Part shown: positions 42,467 through 51,845 of the stretch, piece by piece
Numbering within the stretch: the first letter of the stretch is position 1
Layout: each line of letters opens with the position of its first letter
Assembly: GCA_963691705.1 (NCBI GenBank)
Contig: OY829540.1
Coordinates: 48,148,158-48,212,157, forward strand
Direction of reading: 5' to 3'
Source of the DNA: Viola odorata
Taxonomy: Eukaryota > Streptophyta > Magnoliopsida > Malpighiales > Violaceae
Length of the DNA: 64,000 nucleotides
The notes under the pieces: generated by a model
The model's database searches: none
Seen by the model: the letters and a program-made list of their open reading frames with translations, nothing else
What the model was told of the DNA's origin: nothing
Made by a program: the position numbers and the translations under genes

Positions 42467-44853
42467 TTAAGAGTCATCGCCTGCCTCGCCGTCATCGTTC
42501 CCTTGCTTTTCCCCGGAAGGAGGAAAACTCCTTTCGCCTTCACTAAGATCTTTAATTTTTTGAGAGGCGTAATTGGCCAGCACGGATAGATCGACAGCGC
42601 CTCGGACATGGAGATCCTTAAACCCTGCGATACAAACCTCGATGGTCTTATTCTTCCACCAGGCTATCCTCGAAGGAACTTTGGCCAAATCGGCATCGCG
42701 AGATGACAACTCTTCGCGAAGGAAGACATTCTTTTTATCAGCCACCACCAGTTCCGCCTCCATTAGCTCTGCTCTCGCCTTCCCCTTCGACTTCTCCCGA
42801 GAAAGTTCACCGCAACAATCCTCCAACTCTGCCCGAGTTCGTTCTTGCAACTGCGATAGCTCCTTCGCCTTCGCCAAAGCCGCGTCTAATTGTTCCTGCA
42901 AATCCGAACAGGGTCGAGTTTTGTTACGATGGCCTTCAAGAAAGTAATGAAATTTCCGAAAGCTGGCCAGCATGTCGTTCATAAGGTGTGACTGTCGTGT
43001 CTCGGGAGCATGCTGTAAAAACTCTTCCCTGTCCTTGGAAGAAGTAAACATCTGTCCCACTATGGGACCCACGGGCTCTTCTCGCGATAACGGATCCGAT
43101 ATTCCTAAGGCACGAAGCCCATCAGTGCCGAAAGAGGACAAATCCAGCTGATATCCAGTAGGGCCCTGGGACCCCTGAGGAGAAAGGTTGGCAATGTAAG
43201 GAGGGGAACAATTTTTTGCGCAATCACCAACGCCCGAAATTGAAGACAGAAACAAAAGAGGAGGCTTCCGTGGGGAAAATTCAGGAGGAACGCCTAAACT
43301 CGAAACTGGTGGGGTTGTCTCTGGGATAAAAGAACCTATCAGGGAAGCAGGATGGCCCGACGACAGAGGAGAGGTCGCGGCTACCGAGGTCTCATTGTTC
43401 TCGATAGAAACGGCGGAAGGCACCCTGATAGCTTTGATATTTTTCACCACTTGCGAAGTCCTCGCGGCATGAGAATCGTTAATATTCTCGGAAGGGGCCG
43501 CGTTAACTCCCTTCAAAGGGGGAACTAGGGGTTCAGTTTTCTCTGTGCGAACCTTCTTTACGAGACACTCCGTCTCTTCTGCAATTTCTTCGCTATCGTC
43601 CTTAGCCGATTCCGCCGTGTCATCATTCCTCCTAGACCTAAGTTTCATCCTTTGGGCAATAGTAGCGTGACGTAATTCAGGACCAGTATCCATGCTCTCG
43701 CTATCGCTGTCGATTTTCTCAAACACAGGATCGCCTTGAGCTACCCTCTTGCCACGGGAAGGAAGCCAACTTTCAAGGAAACAAGAAGGTCGAGTGGAGG
43801 CTCTGCGAGTTGTGACGGTTTTAGTCCTTCCCCTTCTAGGTGGAATAGGTGGGCGGCGGGAGTTTGTAGGCGGAGGAGAAGGAGGCAGCGACTGGAGAGG
43901 TGTTACGTTCAAAGGGGCATCACCTTCCCCAGAAGAACTACTCTCAGCGTTACCTGCCAACAAAACATATTAGCAAATTAAGAAGAGTGAAGCGATAAAG
44001 AAGAAAAAGGAAACTCACCCACAACGCACTCTGACAAGGGCCTGAACCGAGCAAACTCCCGGATACGGAAAGACCCTTCTATTTCTAACAAGGCGCTAAC
44101 GTTGGAAATATCCTGGCTTGACAGCGCTTCCGGTCTTTTCCAAACGCCACTACTGATTTTTCGATTGAAACCCCCGCGCCAGAGCCGTGACGGCAAACGG
44201 AGGGTGAAAAAGCCAGACTTCCAGTCATCTACGTGTTCCTCAAAACCTTGAAAGTTCCGCCAGAACAGTTGCACAACGACATCATCCCATCTGGGGGTAA
44301 TATCTACCAGGCAGTCGCGACAACTCAAGACAAAGAATGTGCGGAATAGATCAAGCGACGGAGCAAATATACGCTTCATCTCGCACGAACGAAGGAAAGC
44401 GTAAATACCACACCAAGAGGGTGGAGTAATCTGGACGGGATTAAGGTCGTAATGATCTAGCAGTTTCAACAGAGAAGTATGGAGTGGGAAACGGAAGCCG
44501 TAAGTAAACATCTTGAAATAAACTAACCGGAATGTTCCCCACATGGCGTCAGGCAGCCGAGTGTCCTTCAAAGAGACAAAAGGGCGATAGCCCGTGGGAA
44601 AAGTAATACCACTCTCCTCTAATTCAACCCTCAAAACCTCATTACAATTGAATATGCTGCGAGTTCGCCTAGCTTTGGGATCTATGGGGTTTTCAGCAGT
44701 TGAAGACATAAGGGACAGTAAAAGTAAATCTACGGCGGTAGAAGGAGTAAATACCTGGAGCAAAAAGCCAATAAGCCGGTCGCTGGCACCAGTGAGCGGT
44801 CGCGGAAAAACCTCTCGAAGAAAAGAAGTGCAGAAGAGAGAGAAAGTGTGCAA
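42467..44853 (-). CDS. E2 antisense gene B: Transposase_28-like protein, two exons, intact
   Basis: Exon 1 ends at 44019 at a GGTGAGTTT donor. A short intron (44018-43954) ends TTGGCAG, and exon 2 runs from 43953 to the stop at 42467. The join is in frame. From ATG 44709 (MSSTAENPIDPK) the product is about 725 residues; the frame is also open from 44853. Exon 1 encodes the PF04195-like domain (MFTYGFRFPLHTSLLKLL, then PSWCGIYAFLRSCEMKR). Exon 2 is low-complexity, then a coiled coil (about 42640-42920) with an IAWWKNKTIEV segment matching gene A. No stop or frameshift is seen. The donor sits at the same codon context (EC-V) as in gene A, so the two are duplicates. A TATA-like CTTTAAAAGG lies near 44896-44905. 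Confidence 0.75.
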
Positions 44854-45176
44854 AAACTCAAAATATTCGCAGAAGCAGTAAAAGAGAGAGATGATTTCCT
44901 TTTAAAGGAAAGCCTGAAGAAGAGACAGCCTGTAAAAATGAAACACGTACAGAACAGAAAAAGACACGTGGATAGTCGTTTGTGTCTTCTGGAATAAGAC
45001 AGTTACCGATTAAAAGTTGAAGGCAGTTACCCGTAGCGAAAGGGACGCATCCGCGTCAACCCGGAACGCTCAGAAAGAAACAATAAGTAAGCGATGAAAA
45101 GCGAAAAGGAAGTAAAACCATCATTCATTATTATGAGAAAGGCCATACGACATCTACAAAAAGAAGGAGTAAGGCC

Positions 45177-45635
45177 CTACTCATCACTGTCGGACCAAGT
45201 AACGCCGTAGCAATAGACTACGTCCTCTTCGTTATCGCCACCCCAGAATGGTGAATCCACAATAGCAGGGGGAGAAGACTCACCGACCCCCTTTTCAGCG
45301 GCAGAAGTCAACTTGGGTAACTCCTCCTTAACGCCTAGCGATACTGCCCCGGCGGCCGAGCAAGCAGAGGGAGCCCACGGAGGTGATTCCTGCGGAGGGG
45401 GAGACGGTTTTTTCTCCCCCCTAGCCAGAAAAGCCAGGGAGTCGAAAAATGACTTAGAGGCCTGGGCAGCCTCCTTCCTTCTTCGTTCAACTTCCTTCCT
45501 CCGCCTCTTGCGACATCGCCGGCGGACAACCGGCCTCCAAGGAGGCGATGAGGGAGGATTATCTGTGTCAGGGGTGGTCGGAGGAGTTGGCGGTGAATTC
45601 CCCGAAGCCGTACCTAGCAAATAAGAATCAGCCAT
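45177..45635 (-). CDS. E2 antisense gene C: small proline/arginine-rich protein
   Basis: A 152-codon frame begins MADSYLLGTASGNSPP. It has a proline-rich start, a strongly basic stretch at residues about 35-55 (RRRCRKRRRKEVERRRKE), which could be a nuclear-localisation signal, and an acidic end (DNEEDVVYC...SDSDE). A TATA-like box (GCTATTTAAT, 45711-45720, minus strand) lies about 75 bp upstream. There is no known domain. The basic/proline composition resembles the middle of genes A and B, so it may be a shortened relative, but I cannot show homology. Confidence 0.5.
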   Translation of the reverse strand: MADSYLLGTASGNSPPTPPTTPDTDNPPSSPPWRPVVRRRCRKRRRKEVERRRKEAAQASKSFFDSLAFLARGEKKPSPPPQESPPWAPSACSAAGAVSLGVKEELPKLTSAAEKGVGESSPPAIVDSPFWGGDNEEDVVYCYGVTWSDSDE

Positions 45636-46112
45636 GAGACTTGCAGAGGACTTATAACGAAGAAAAACGAAGGAGAAAGAAATGGATAAAAGTGAAGGAA
45701 GAAAAGCCTCATTAAATAGCCGGGAAAAGAAGAAAAGAGACTCTTCGATCCTCCAACCCGACTCTTGAAGATTGGCACATATACAGTCTGAAATGCAAAT
45801 ATGGATTTGCAGTCACGCCTGTTGAGATCTCGCGCAATTCAAGAATAATTATAGTCTCTGTCAAATCAGTTGTTATAATGAGGACGGTGCGGAGTTAAGG
45901 CAGAACGATCGGCAGAAAAACCGCCCAATAGTAAGACAGTTTTCAGTTGGGCTAAGAATATCCTCTTGGAAAACGACAAAGAGCGCAGTAAAGAAGAAGA
46001 ACAGTTGCGAAAGGAAATGAGGAAAATACTTTATTTATTACGGCCTAGTGACCGGAAGATACATGGACAAGATAAGGGGAAAAGAGAAAAGGCCCAAAGG
46101 GAGCCATCACTA

Positions 46113-46490
46113 TCAGGCGTCAGAGCCAGCATCCTCGGGCACCTCAGGAAGGTCCCTCAAGGAATCCATGACCAGGATAAGATCATGGGAAGTAGCTCTC
46201 ATCCCCTTCAGGCAGCACCCCAGCATGTCCTTACGCTGCTGCAGCATGGCAATCACCACCTGAATCCGAGCGATGGAGGCGGACAGCTTTGATACGCTCT
46301 CCAAAGGACTGAAGTCCTCCAGGGAAATGACCCCTAGCCGGGAATAAAGCGGAGTCAGCATCCCTTGCAGCTCCAGAATATCCTCAGAAGTCTTGACCAG
46401 CATGTTCTCCAGGAAACCGACGTCGCCGTCATTGAGGTTCCTGAGTGAGTGACCCTTGGAGAGAAGAAAATTCTTAGTCAAGTTATCCAT
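46113..46490 (-). CDS. E2 antisense gene D: small helical protein, unrecognised
   Basis: A 125-codon frame begins MDNLTKNFLLSKGHSL and is rich in leucine with heptad-like spacing through residues 20-105, suggesting helical or coiled-coil structure. It ends acidic. A strong TATA box (GCCTATAAATC, about 46539-46549, minus strand) is about 50 bp upstream of the ATG. No family is recognised. Confidence 0.5.
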   Translation of the reverse strand: MDNLTKNFLLSKGHSLRNLNDGDVGFLENMLVKTSEDILELQGMLTPLYSRLGVISLEDFSPLESVSKLSASIARIQVVIAMLQQRKDMLGCCLKGMRATSHDLILVMDSLRDLPEVPEDAGSDA

Positions 46491-46549
46491 GATGCTAGCT
46501 GATAAAGATGAGGAGAACGTGGGTGGAGAAAGCTCTCCGATTTATAGGC

Positions 46550-47462
46550 TCCAGTGAAGAGAGGCCTTGGGAAAAGAGACTGAGGTCCTCAAAAGACGAG
46601 CCGCCCCGATAACCTCGAGGATTGATAAGCGTAAACGAAAGGGACGGGTGACGTTCACGATGCAGATACCGGAAGGAGTACAAGGCAGAATCTGAAAAAC
46701 GTTGAGAGGCACGATATCACTGGTAGCCCTAACGCTAAAACCATAAGGTTACCGGTATCCACAGTGTAAGGCCGCGTTGATGTCGCCGGTGGCCCTGGAT
46801 GCGTAAAACCGCGATGACATCACAGGCGTCTGGTGGTATGAAGCCGCGATAACCATAAGGTAGCTGATGGTATAAAGCCACGCTGATACTTGCTGTTTTC
46901 TCGAGCGTAAAAGAAAAAGGGGGCACGTGTGACCTCGAACCTCTGTAAGTATAAAGTTTGCTAACTTCTATATATGTTTCTATCTCCTCTGTGCCTTTGC
47001 AGAACACGTGGAAGAACGATAGACCCAAAATATATGACAGCCCATGGTGCGGCCTGGCTGAATATACGCGATGATATCGCAAGCGACCTATTGACGGTCC
47101 TTCTATGACTCGAACGAAGCTGAGACTTCATAAGTCCTATTGAAAGGACAAATGGGCCAGTATCGCTGAATAAAAGTGATGCCTTCAAAATCGCGAGCGC
47201 CCCAACGGCCTCCTAGTAGAATTCTTAACGTCCCGAGGAGACGGGTCTTTTTGACAAGAAACAAGAACGAACTTGACCAGATTAGTGGAAAGTTGTGGAT
47301 CTAAGCCCTCGTTCCGCATTAGGATTGATCAGCCTTTGAACGATAAAGAAAGCCCAAGCCCTCTGTGGAAATATCGCCTCATGACAGAGCAAAACCCTAT
47401 CTAAAGATGTCAGACATGGATAGCCCTTGGTGAACACTCGGGCTAGTTTTCAGTTGGGCTTA
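46550..47462. other. E2 3' region without a convincing gene
   Basis: Small minus-strand frames here (near 46683 and 47082) are low-quality. The words CGATGACATC, AACCATAAGGT and GCTGATG recur between 46735 and 46880, suggesting a decayed repeat. No clear polypurine tract precedes the 3' LTR. Instead the phrase AGTTTTCAGTTGGGCT stands there (about 47445-47460) and also at about 45938-45953. Confidence 0.5.
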
Positions 47463-48003
47463 TGATAACAATTGTTATGCTCCTGACGACAATATTGTAG
47501 CCACGGCATCTATCCTTGACGAGTCTCTATACGCTTCCCTGAAAAGCCAACCTATCTCCCGGGCCGGCGGAAGTTTCCTAGGATGGTCGACTTCAGCGGG
47601 GGGGGGGGGATCTCATGCATCTTTACGCGCACGGCGTCATCCCATCCTAGAGGAACTAAGAGGATGTCGCTCCTGATAGGCCTTATGTGATTATCGCCCG
47701 CGATGGCTCACCCATTATCGCTGGAGGCGATATCTTCGGACGATGCTAATCGCTGCACCCTTATCGCTGTTAGGTATCGCCAACTTCGGCCTATAAATAC
47801 CCCCATCTTTCCAAATAGAAGGTAAGATCGAGATCATCTTGGAGAACTTCTACCATTCTAAAAACTCGAACTGACTTAAGCATCGGAGTGTCTACGCCGG
47901 AGTCCCCCTCCGGCGCTTTGCAGGTATCTCTGACGCCGATCGATTCCCCTCCGACTAGCTGCAGCAGCTGTTTTCCGACCCGAAGAGATCTCGGATCTTA
48001 TCA
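47463..48003 (+). repeat. E2 3' LTR, 541 bp
   Basis: Same length as the 5' LTR. It has the TATA box at 47790-47799 and is followed by the CCACC duplication and the resumed gag of element H. Confidence 0.93.
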
Positions 48004-48008
48004 CCACC

Positions 48009-49190
48009 CAAAAATCTTTCCATGGTTGCCTCTACACTCTCATTCACGTTGGCATGCATAAGGCATGTTTACATTTCATGGTAGTAGTCACTTACGCTCC
48101 TAGTGCCTTGATTTAAACGTTGCAACCATTGGTGGAGATCCCTAATGTGGTAACTAGGCATGAAGCGCCTCCTCATCTCATACTTTAGCTCCTCCCATGT
48201 AGCCACAGGTGGGATCCGCTCAACTCTTCTAGCTGCCAACAAGCGATCCCACCATTGTGTTGCCATACCCAAAAATTCCATAACAGCTAGCTTAACCTTC
48301 TTCTCTTCCGAATAGTTGTAGCAAGCAAAGATTCGGTCTATCTTTCCCTCTCATTCATAGTAAGCATTGGGGTCATCCTTTCCCTCAAAGGTAGGGATGG
48401 ACACATTGATGTTAGAGAGGTTGTTATCCACTCTCTCTTCATGATGTCGTCGGCCTCTTCCGTCAAATGGTTCCTCATAGTTAAAGCAGTGGTCACCATT
48501 CACATGCTTGTAGTGAGGAGGCGGTTGAGGTCTAGGTCTTTCAAAGATTGGTGGGACATAACCATTTTCTCGGTGTAGGAGAACAGCTAGGTGATTGACT
48601 ATTTGGGTTTGGGTGGGAATTTGTGGTTGTCTAGGAGTATATGGTTGGGTGACGGGTGGGGGATTTTGTAAGGGCGACTATCTTGGATCATATTGTGGGG
48701 TGATGGGTTGGGAAGTTTGTATGTGTGGTTGACTAGACTCACGGTGAAAGGCTATGCCACGAATGTCCACCACAAATTGGCCACGACTGTGATCAAGCGT
48801 TGGAGGCGCGCTATGGTGAGAAAGGACGCAAAAGACCTTATCTTCTTGGCTATGGTGGCTTGTGGCTCTAGCTCCATCCGCGTGGTCACTCATGCGGGGC
48901 ATGACATAATAAGCTATGTTTGTAGGGTCATTTGGGTGTGTAGTTTGGTGGTAATGTGTGGTTGGTGGGTAATGTGGAGGTGGGGGTGGAGGTGTAGAAA
49001 CCTTCGTCGTTAAGGCAGCAATGACAGCCAAGATTTCCTTTGTGGCTTGCTCTTGTTGCACTATGTGGTGTTGCATATCAGCCACGGTTTGCCTAGTCTT
49101 TCCTATTTGGACCGTGAGAGAGGCCAAGGTCGGATTTAGAGGAGAGGATTCCTCCGAACTATTACTCAAGGGCAGTTGTTCACGTGACAT
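48009..49190 (-). pseudogene. H gag, N-terminal part
   Basis: Read downward from an ATG at 49190 (MSREQLPLSNSSEES), the first 170 codons give a coiled-coil-like then proline-rich leader. The capsid domain follows with IPTFEGKDDPNAYYE, YNYSEEKKVKLAV, the WW motif in TQWWDRL and MRRRFMPSYHIRDLHQWLQRL. A stop replaces the expected tryptophan after NAYYE (TGA at about 48350), and the frame changes between 48680 and 48480. The capsid similarity runs to the E2 insertion and resumes at 31918. Confidence 0.85.
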
Positions 49191-49464
49191 AATGGTAAGT
49201 ACCTACAAAAAGAAACAAACGCAATTGATATTGATAAAATGGTTAGTCCCTCCATCACTTGTTTCACACTACACTCTATTGTTCTCACAACCTTACCCTC
49301 TCAAATATCTTCACATAAACCACACCTTAAGCTAACAAGTCTCTAAGAATAAAAGAAAGCACATGGAAGAGCAAAGAAAACGAAGCACGGAAAGAAAGGT
49401 AAGAAAGCCGAATTAGTGCTCAAGGAAAATGATTTGATTTGAACACGAAAACAACTTAGAGTAG
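49191..49464 (-). other. H leader segment
   Basis: Untranslated leader between H gag and its 5' LTR, interrupted by E4 at 49464 and continued at 63658. I see no primer-binding site here. Confidence 0.5.
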
Positions 49465-50138
49465 TGTACACACAAATTTCTCCATGATAGGAGAAAATTA
49501 CACGTGTCAAATTACAATTGTTGAATGTATAATAAAATTGGTTCTTCTTCTCTTGATTCCTCTGATTAATGAATCGGTCTTCACTCCGGATTTGGATTTG
49601 AACTTGAGTTGGATGGATGACGGATTGTCCTTGAATCAGCTTGTAATCCGCGGTTGATTTGAGAAGAAACCAGCCTTGAATTAGCTTATGGCTTCTTCTT
49701 GATTTGATTTGATGTGGTTGAGAGAAAACCGGCATTGAATCAGCTTGTGGCTTCTCTTTCTTCCTTGGAGACGATATGCTTTAGCTCTTGATTTTTGCAG
49801 CACTTCTTCTCCTTAAAATAATGTGTCCTTCACCTTCTAATGATGCCTCTATTTATAGGCTCATAGGGATGGTTTTGAGTGAGAAAGATGACATGTGTCC
49901 TCATCTCATTGGCCCAATGTGTAACCACCATTATTAATTAATTTACACATTAATTAATAATTAAATATTAATTAATTTGACACTCAATCAAATTATTTAA
50001 TAAATATGAGATGAATTTTGATCCCTCCGAGTATGAGTTTGTTGCAATAAGCCTCACGGATTTCGATGAATAGGCTTCGTGGCTTTTTTATAAATTGGAC
50101 CGCATATTTTAAGATGATCCGCAATTTTGATGCCTACA
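49465..50138 (-). repeat. E4 3' LTR, 674 bp
   Basis: On the minus strand it has a TATA box GCCTATAAATAGAGG at about 49847-49860. It ends at the AGTAG duplication on the left and at the polypurine tract on the right. Confidence 0.92.
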
Positions 50139-50153
50139 AATGCCCCCTCAAGA
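50139..50153 (-). promoter_or_regulatory. E4 polypurine tract
   Basis: On the minus strand TCTTGAGGGGGCATT directly precedes the 3' LTR, where the plus-strand primer is expected. Confidence 0.65.
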
Positions 50154-51057
50154 TTATTTTACTTGAAGTAAATTAATGTTGAACTTCTTCCCTTTCGAGT
50201 GTACCTAATTTGCGTCGGGGCTGAACTTGAAATCATGTTTGAATGTAGATCCAAAATTGGCGAGGATCAATTTTAAATCCGGAGTGATCTCCCACCGAAG
50301 GTACATTTTTATTCGGAACTTGCAACAAAGAATTGATTCTGCAAAGGAATCCATAGTCTTAGATTTGTTCTTGCACATCACGGGACCTTGGATCAATTTT
50401 GTTCTTTTTTTTTCTTTTCTTCAAGATCGACATATGAAATAATTAATTAAATGGAACAAGCCAATGAATTAATTACTACCATAAATCAATCCTATGATTG
50501 AGCCTTCAATTAATTAAATGGAACAAGCCAATTAATTAATCACTTTGATTCAGTAGACCTAAGGAAAGAAAGAAGCCAACTTATGGAAATTGCCATAATT
50601 TCCCAAAATTGCAGGCTGATTTCTAATGCAATTTGAGTAGGAAATCCTTATAGTAAACTACCATAATTGAAACCCTATTTTCCATTCCTTGTGTATATAA
50701 ATATACACATTAGTATTCTCTGCTCCTGAACACCATTCTCCACCTCTCTTCTCTGCTGCGACATCAGTTTGAGAAAAAGGTAAACCTCTTTGATTTTAAT
50801 TTCTTTTTTCTCTTTTCCTTTTGTTTCTTTGCGCAAGTCACTGAAACAGTTAAACATCTTCTTCCTTTTTCCTTGCGATTTTATACTAATGCCTTTTTTT
50901 TCCTGCAGAGACACCAACAAAAGCAACCAAGTGCTCTCTCTTTCTTGCAATTTCGTACAGGAGCAGTAAGCAATCTCTCTGTCCGCCGCATCAGAAGGTA
51001 AGAAATTGGTTTTTTTTTTCTTTACACCTTACTGCTTCTGCACATGCATGTCGTTGC

Positions 51058-51097
<40 letters not shown>

Positions 51098-51845
51098 TGC
51101 CTTTATACGCACACTGCTGTTCCTCTTTTTTCCTTGTTTTTTTTTCTTTTCTTTCCATGCCTTACTGGTTTTTCACATGCATGCTATTGTTGCTTTTATA
51201 TATATATACACGCTAACGCCTTTTGCTTTATTTTGTTTTCTTTACATATATGCACGCTTCCTGTTTCTTCATATTTATGCATGTAATTTTCTTTTTCCTT
51301 GCTGTAGGAACACCAACAAAAGCAAGCCAGTGTTATTTTTCTTGCAATTTTGGACTGGGCAAAAAATATATCCAGGTTTTTTTTTTTTCTTTGATTTCCC
51401 TGAACAGTGGCAGATTATAACTGATGGGCTGAAACTTGATTTGGGCCATGCCATTTCTTTCTTTGCGCAGGACACCACAAGCGATCGAGCAATTTTGGGC
51501 CGGATAGAAAAGCATCCAGGTTTGATTTTCTTTCTTTTGATTTTTTTTTTTTTTTACATGATTGTTGCTCCTAGAAGCTTTTGAACCAAAATTTGCCTTT
51601 TATTTTATAGAACTTGTCGAACTTGTAATCATTCCCGAATTTGATCTTCACTTGCCGTAGTTATTTAATCTTCACACGTACCAGGTATGATTACTCCTCT
51701 TTTTTTTTCTGGTCGTACTATGCACAACATTATGTTGGTATTACATATCTTGTTCTATGCATGTGATTTTTCCACCTTTTCATGTCATGCATGTACTTCT
51801 TTTTTTATTACTGTCGCCATGCTATATATATATATTTTGAAATAG
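50154..51845 (+). promoter_or_regulatory. Promoter and intron-containing leader of the antisense PMD gene
   Basis: A TATA box GTATATAAATATAC lies at 50692-50705 on the plus strand. A candidate leader exon ends GAGAAAAAG|GTAAAC (donor 50780). A second runs from 50909 (after CCTGCAG) to 50997 (before GTAAGA). Further acceptor-like sites follow near 51308 and 51470. Part of the leader is duplicated: ACACCAACAAAAGCAA is at about 50911 and again at about 51311, and a GCATGC-plus-TA-repeat segment is at about 51040 and 51176. An (AT)n microsatellite of about 34 bp sits at 51062-51095. This is the layout of a plant 5' leader with introns, not coding sequence. Confidence 0.5.

Larger units (their letters stand above)
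31924..48003 (+). mobile_element. E2: young Tat-type LTR retrotransposon with antisense genes, 16.1 kb
   Basis: Two 541-bp LTRs (31924-32464 and 47463-48003) begin TGATAACAATTG and end ATCTTATCA. They differ at about six positions by eye. CCACC flanks the element on both sides (31919-31923 and 48004-48008). Inside are a primer site, an unbroken gag-pol frame (32550-38420) with an added archaeal-type RNase H typical of the Tat lineage, and a 9-kb 3' region with four antisense genes. It splits the gag of H. It is the youngest and most complete element in the window. Confidence 0.93.

Noticed and set aside
51006..51584. 192-codon plus-strand ORF rich in Phe, Tyr and Ile
   Set aside because: It translates T-rich intron-like sequence and the (AT)n microsatellite. 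The hydrophobic look is compositional, not a membrane protein.
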